From contig MCFH01000004.1 in the NCBI GenBank assembly GCA_002104945.1, forward strand, positions 1,402,001 to 1,466,000: a stretch of 64,000 nt of DNA, written 5' to 3'. Source of the DNA: Piromyces finnis (taxonomy: Eukaryota > Neocallimastigomycota > Neocallimastigomycetes > Neocallimastigales > Neocallimastigaceae). The notes beneath the pieces were generated by a model that had not been told where the DNA came from, made no database searches, and worked only from the letters and a program-made list of their open reading frames with translations. A program made the translations under genes and the position numbers. Shown piece after piece: positions 60,299-64,000 of the stretch (within the stretch, counting starts at the first letter, position 1; each line of letters starts with the position of its first letter).

Positions 60299-62002
60299 TG
60301 ATAGAAATGTGTATTTGATAATACAATCAAGACAATTTGGAAAAAGTTTGAATTTAAGTATGATTAAAGAATTCCTTGAAAAGCCTGTTAATAGAGTGAA
60401 ATCTTAGAAATAATTTATTTAATGGTTTAGAAGTTTCTAAAAATAGAAAAAATATGAGAAAATTTCACAAATATCCAGTTCTTCATTTAAATTTTAAAAA
60501 GTTTAATAGCATTTTTATTTAGATTATAAAAATGCTATTAAACACCTTAAAAATAAAATATCTTATTTATTCGTGCATCAAAGGAAAAAAAATTGATTTT
60601 AAAAATTTAGATGATGACCAACAAAGAAGATGGAAAAAGAAAAAAAAAATAAGAAAGAGGATGAAACAGGTTTAACAAAATCTATTAGATTTTTATGCAA
60701 ATGTTTAAAAAAATTTTATAAAAGAAAATGCATTGTTTTAATTGATGCGTATGATAAAATTCTTATTAATTCTTTTGAAAATGGATTCTATGATGATATG
60801 CATAAAGTCATTAAATCATTGTTTTCAAATACATTTAAAAAAATAAGAATCTTTATTTTGGAATAGCAACAGGATGTTTAGTTCTTGGATTAAGTAGCAT
60901 GTTTTCAGGGATTAATAATTTTAGTGAATGTTCATTACTTAATGATCCATATTTTGGTGATTGCTATCGATTTAATGAAAATGAATTAAATAAAATTTTG
61001 TCTGATTTTAACATTCCCAATCAAAAAGATAAAATTCAAAGGAAATATAATGGCTATACATGCAATAAATGCAAGATAAATAGTAAAGAGATTACTAAAA
61101 ATTTGTATAATCTTATTCCTTAATGTATTTCAGTGAAATTAATAAAAATGAGAAAGAAGATTGTGTATATGGAAATTATTGGTATGAAATTGGGAGTGTA
61201 AATAATATGATAAAAATTTTTAAAGATTAGATAAAGGTGAAGCAAACAAATTATCACTGGATGAGCCCAAATCAACTGAAAAAAAATGAAAATTCAAATC
61301 AACTTAAAAAATACAAAAATAGTATGTTAAATCGAATCATTGTAGATAACATGAAATATGTTAATATTACAAATGGTGAAATTTTAGAAAATCTTGTTGA
61401 TTTATTACAACCTATTATAGAAGATAAATTAGAAATTGCAAATGATAAAATAATAGATAATTTTATTAGTGACCTTTTTGGAAAAGATGTTGAAAGAGTT
61501 TATAAAAATTTAAATGCACTTAATTTTGAAAGAGTTTATCAAAATTAAGTGCATATCATTTGAAGCACAACATATATGATGAATCCAAAATATATGAAAA
61601 TGTTTTTATCAAGTGTTATTAATGCAAATATTTTTGTTTTTAAAAATTAGGGGTTTAACCACAGAAGAAAAAAGTGGATATGGTAGATATGATTTTGGAT
61701 TCCCTATTAAAAATTACTTTAATAATAAAGAAAAAGAATATATTTTAATTGAAGTTAAGATTTTTAAGAAAAATATAAAATATGATGAAGAAATAAATTA
61801 TAAAGAGGAAGGAAAAGAAGATCATAATTATATCAAAAACTATCTTTTAAAGGAATGTAAAGATAATATAAAACAAATTGAAAATAAAAATTATGAAGAA
61901 AAATATAGAGCTAACGGCTATAATAGTTTTATTAAATATGGTATTGCCTTATATAAAAAAATTTGTGAAGCTAAAATGAAAATAAATGATGGAGAAATGT
62001 AA
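60290..62002 (+). pseudogene. Decayed AAA-ATPase-like / PD-(D/E)XK nuclease fusion gene
   Basis: Successive frames spell a protein of the AAA-ATPase-like (PF09820-type) plus PD-(D/E)XK nuclease (PF08011-type) family, which is common in gut bacteroidetes and multiplied in anaerobic fungi. In order: NDRNVYLIIQSRQFGKSLNL (Walker A region, family RPRRFGKTLN), LFNGLEVSKN..KYPVLHLNF, GLTKSIRFLCKCLKKFYKRK, and CIVLIDAYDKIL (Walker B, usually LIDEYD). Then GIATGCLVLGLSSMFSGINN, QRKYNGYTCNKCK (family WYNGY), and NYWYEIGS (family YW..TSS). The nuclease part reads EKSGYGRYDFGF (metal-binding D) and EYILIEVKIFKKN (ExK as EVK). Stops near 60405, 61121 and 61228, a frameshift near 60858 and another before 61650 break the frame. 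The Walker B Glu is Ala. It is a dead copy; family members usually have about 550 residues. Confidence 0.85.
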
Positions 62003-63141
62003 AGCCCATCATAAACTAATCTCAAAAAAAAAAAAAAAAAAAAAAAAACTATTTAATAACAGAAAGTATTATATGTTGTTATAATATTTTTATTATTTAT
62101 TATTTAAATTATTTTCATAATATATAGTTATACAAATATATTTTATTATTTATTATTATTTTTAAATATTTTGTTTATTATTTATTATGGTTATTTATTT
62201 ATCAATTAATCTAATTTTAAAATTAAATAAATTATTAAATTTTTTTTTTTTTTTTTTTTTTTTTGTATTAGTACTAAACATATCTTCTAAAAACATAAAT
62301 TGAAAAAAAAGAAAGAAAGAAAACTTTTACTAAATATACTATTTTTATATTGTTTAAAGAAAAAGAAATGAATATAAATATTACTTATTATGATAGTAAT
62401 TAAAAATGCATTTCTACAAAAAATAATATAAATAATATATTTAGATATTTGAATAAAATTTTAAAATGCTTTAAATTATCATTTTTTAAAAAAAAAAAAA
62501 AAAAAAAGGTATTAAAATATGGTTGTTATAAGTGTTTGATTGTTTGTTTTGTAATTTTCTTATATTTTTGTATTATTATTATTATTTACTTATTATTCAA
62601 TTGTTTATTTTATATAAATATTACTATTTATTGATTTTAAAAAAATATATATTAGTAATAATGTTTAACTTGTAAGATTATTTATATACATTAGTTATTT
62701 TTACATCTCTTTTAACATATAATATTTTATTATGAATATATAAAATATACAAAAAATATGTTAAAATATATATAAAAATTTCATTTTGGTTTTTATACTA
62801 AATTTTAATATTTAAAATGTTTTTTTTTTTTTTTTTTTTTTCTATAATAAAGTAGATAAAATAAATAATTAAAAACGATATAATGAAAAGTTAAACATAT
62901 AAAAGAGTAGCTTTTGAACTTTGTTGAATTATTAAATCTTATATATGAAGGAAATAAGTAACTAAATTATTAAAGATCATATATAAATATCATAATAATT
63001 ATTTAATTTTTTTGGTAGTAACTTTTAAAACTGATAATTTAAATCATGGGTTAAATATTTGTCATTAGTATTAATGACCGTTATATATATTGATTTTAAT
63101 AAATTGATATATAATTTCTAAAATATTAATTCACAATGAAT
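62003..63141. other. Intergenic, nothing recognised
   Basis: A/T filler with T20-T21 and A27 tracts between the ATPase-like relic and the 3' end of the glutaredoxin gene. The open frame 62449-62634 contains a poly-Lys run from an A tract and is not called. Confidence 0.7.
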
Positions 63142-64000
63142 TTACTTGCTTTCTTTATTATCATCTTTGTTTTCATCTTCTTCTTCTTCATCTTCTTCTT
63201 CTTCATCATCATCTTCTTCTTCTTCATCATCATCAACATCTTCTTCATCTTCAATTTCTTGAACAATACCTTCTTCATGTAAAATATCTTCTAATTCACC
63301 ATTTTTATGCATTTTATATAAAATATCAAAACCACCTAAAAATTCACCTTTAAGATATACTTGTGGAATAGTTGGCCAATTACTGTATTCTTTAATACCT
63401 TCTCTAACCATTGGATCTCTTGTAACATCAAAATATTTAATATCTTCAACACCTATATTAATTTTCAAAAAAAAAAAAAATTAAATTTTTTTTAATTTTT
63501 AACTTTTTCTGTACCATTTTTATTATTATAATTATGTATAATTGGGTAATATTTTATAAAATCTATATACCTTGAACTCTGAGCATTTGTACTAATGCAA
63601 AACTAAAACCACACTTTTAAATGAAAATAAATAATTATAGTTATATATGATTATTAAATAAATAAAATTAAGTATATAATTAATAATTATTTTAGAACAT
63701 GAATATTATATATTGTCATTAATATTATTAATTTATCTAAAATAAACAAATAAATACCTCTGGTTCATCAGGTGTACCTTTTAAAAATACAAATAAATCA
63801 GCACTCTTAATAGCTTTTTCAATTTTGTTTTTAGTGTAATTTGTTAAAGGTCTTGAAAATAATTTTGGCTTCTGTAATTTAAGAGAATTAAATGTTTTTT
63901 TTGTTGATGATGATATTAAAGAAGATGTAGATAAATGAAAATAATTATGTTGACCATTTAATAAACATGATTTCGAAATTATTTTTTTTGAATTAAAGTA
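63142..64000 (-). CDS. GRX5: Monothiol glutaredoxin, Grx5/GLRX5 type (5' end outside window)
   Basis: Exons 64000-63758, 63613-63571 and 63452-63142 join in phase to give 198 residues without the start codon, which lies beyond the right edge. Grx5 transfers [2Fe-2S] clusters in the mitochondrion or, in anaerobic fungi, the hydrogenosome. The monothiol CGFS active site is split by an intron just before its Cys (GTPDEPE / [11 protein letters not shown]). Further landmarks are [49 protein letters not shown] (TIPQVY and GG glutathione-binding residues) and [11 protein letters not shown]. The visible N-terminal part ([20 protein letters not shown], then [12 protein letters not shown]) is rich in Ser, Lys and hydroxylated residues with almost no acid, as in an organelle-targeting presequence. 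The C-terminal tail of about 35 residues, nearly all Glu and Asp, is unusual for this family. Confidence 0.94.

Overview
The window looks like a piece of a very AT-rich, intron-containing eukaryotic nuclear genome, most probably an anaerobic gut fungus (Neocallimastigomycota). Seen directly: intergenic DNA that is almost all A/T with long homopolymer runs; short introns with GTAAGT/GTAAAT/GTATGT donors and TAG acceptors; Asn-, Gln- and Ser/Thr-rich proteins. From family knowledge: a bacterial-type solute-binding domain fused to a class C seven-helix receptor, a decayed AAA-ATPase-like/PD-(D/E)XK gene, a GH114 glycosidase and several GPI-type surface proteins all fit that group. A dictyostelid has a similar base composition but fits the gene set less well.

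Layout. 1-780: 5' part of an ER FKBP2-type prolyl isomerase (minus). 781-4888: repeats and A/T filler. 4889-7060: three-exon gene for a helix-turn-helix protein with a huge Asn-rich tail (minus). 7061-20927: nearly 14 kb with no gene found. 20928-22299: three-exon gene with W/DG repeats and a ParB-like C-terminus (minus). 22300-28553: gene-poor, with long TACTAA arrays. 28554-30973: seven-exon WD40 gene, PAAF1/Rpn14 (minus). 31849-34847: five-exon receptor joining a solute-binding domain to a 7TM domain (minus). 36714-43130: three related six-cysteine GPI-type proteins, one with an in-frame stop, with a non-LTR retroelement fragment among them; a second fragment with the same 3' module lies at 44350-44886. 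47657-48679: secreted alpha/beta-hydrolase. 49726-50718: unknown Q-rich protein. 52101-54788: DDT-domain chromatin protein with SUMO-interaction-like motifs. 55533-57053: small membrane protein and GH114 glycosidase. 58819-59262: low-complexity protein. 59600-62002: gene relics, chiefly the AAA-ATPase-like/PD-(D/E)XK pseudogene. 63142-64000: monothiol glutaredoxin of Grx5 type, running off the right end.

Exon models were built by hand: for every multi-exon gene the reading phase was carried across each GT..AG junction and came out whole. There is no operon logic. The secreted and surface genes (receptor, GPI proteins, hydrolase, GH114) suggest an organism sensing and handling polysaccharide or other cells at its surface, while FKBP2, PAAF1, Grx5 and the DDT protein are housekeeping. 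No tRNA, rRNA, CRISPR array or intact transposon was found.
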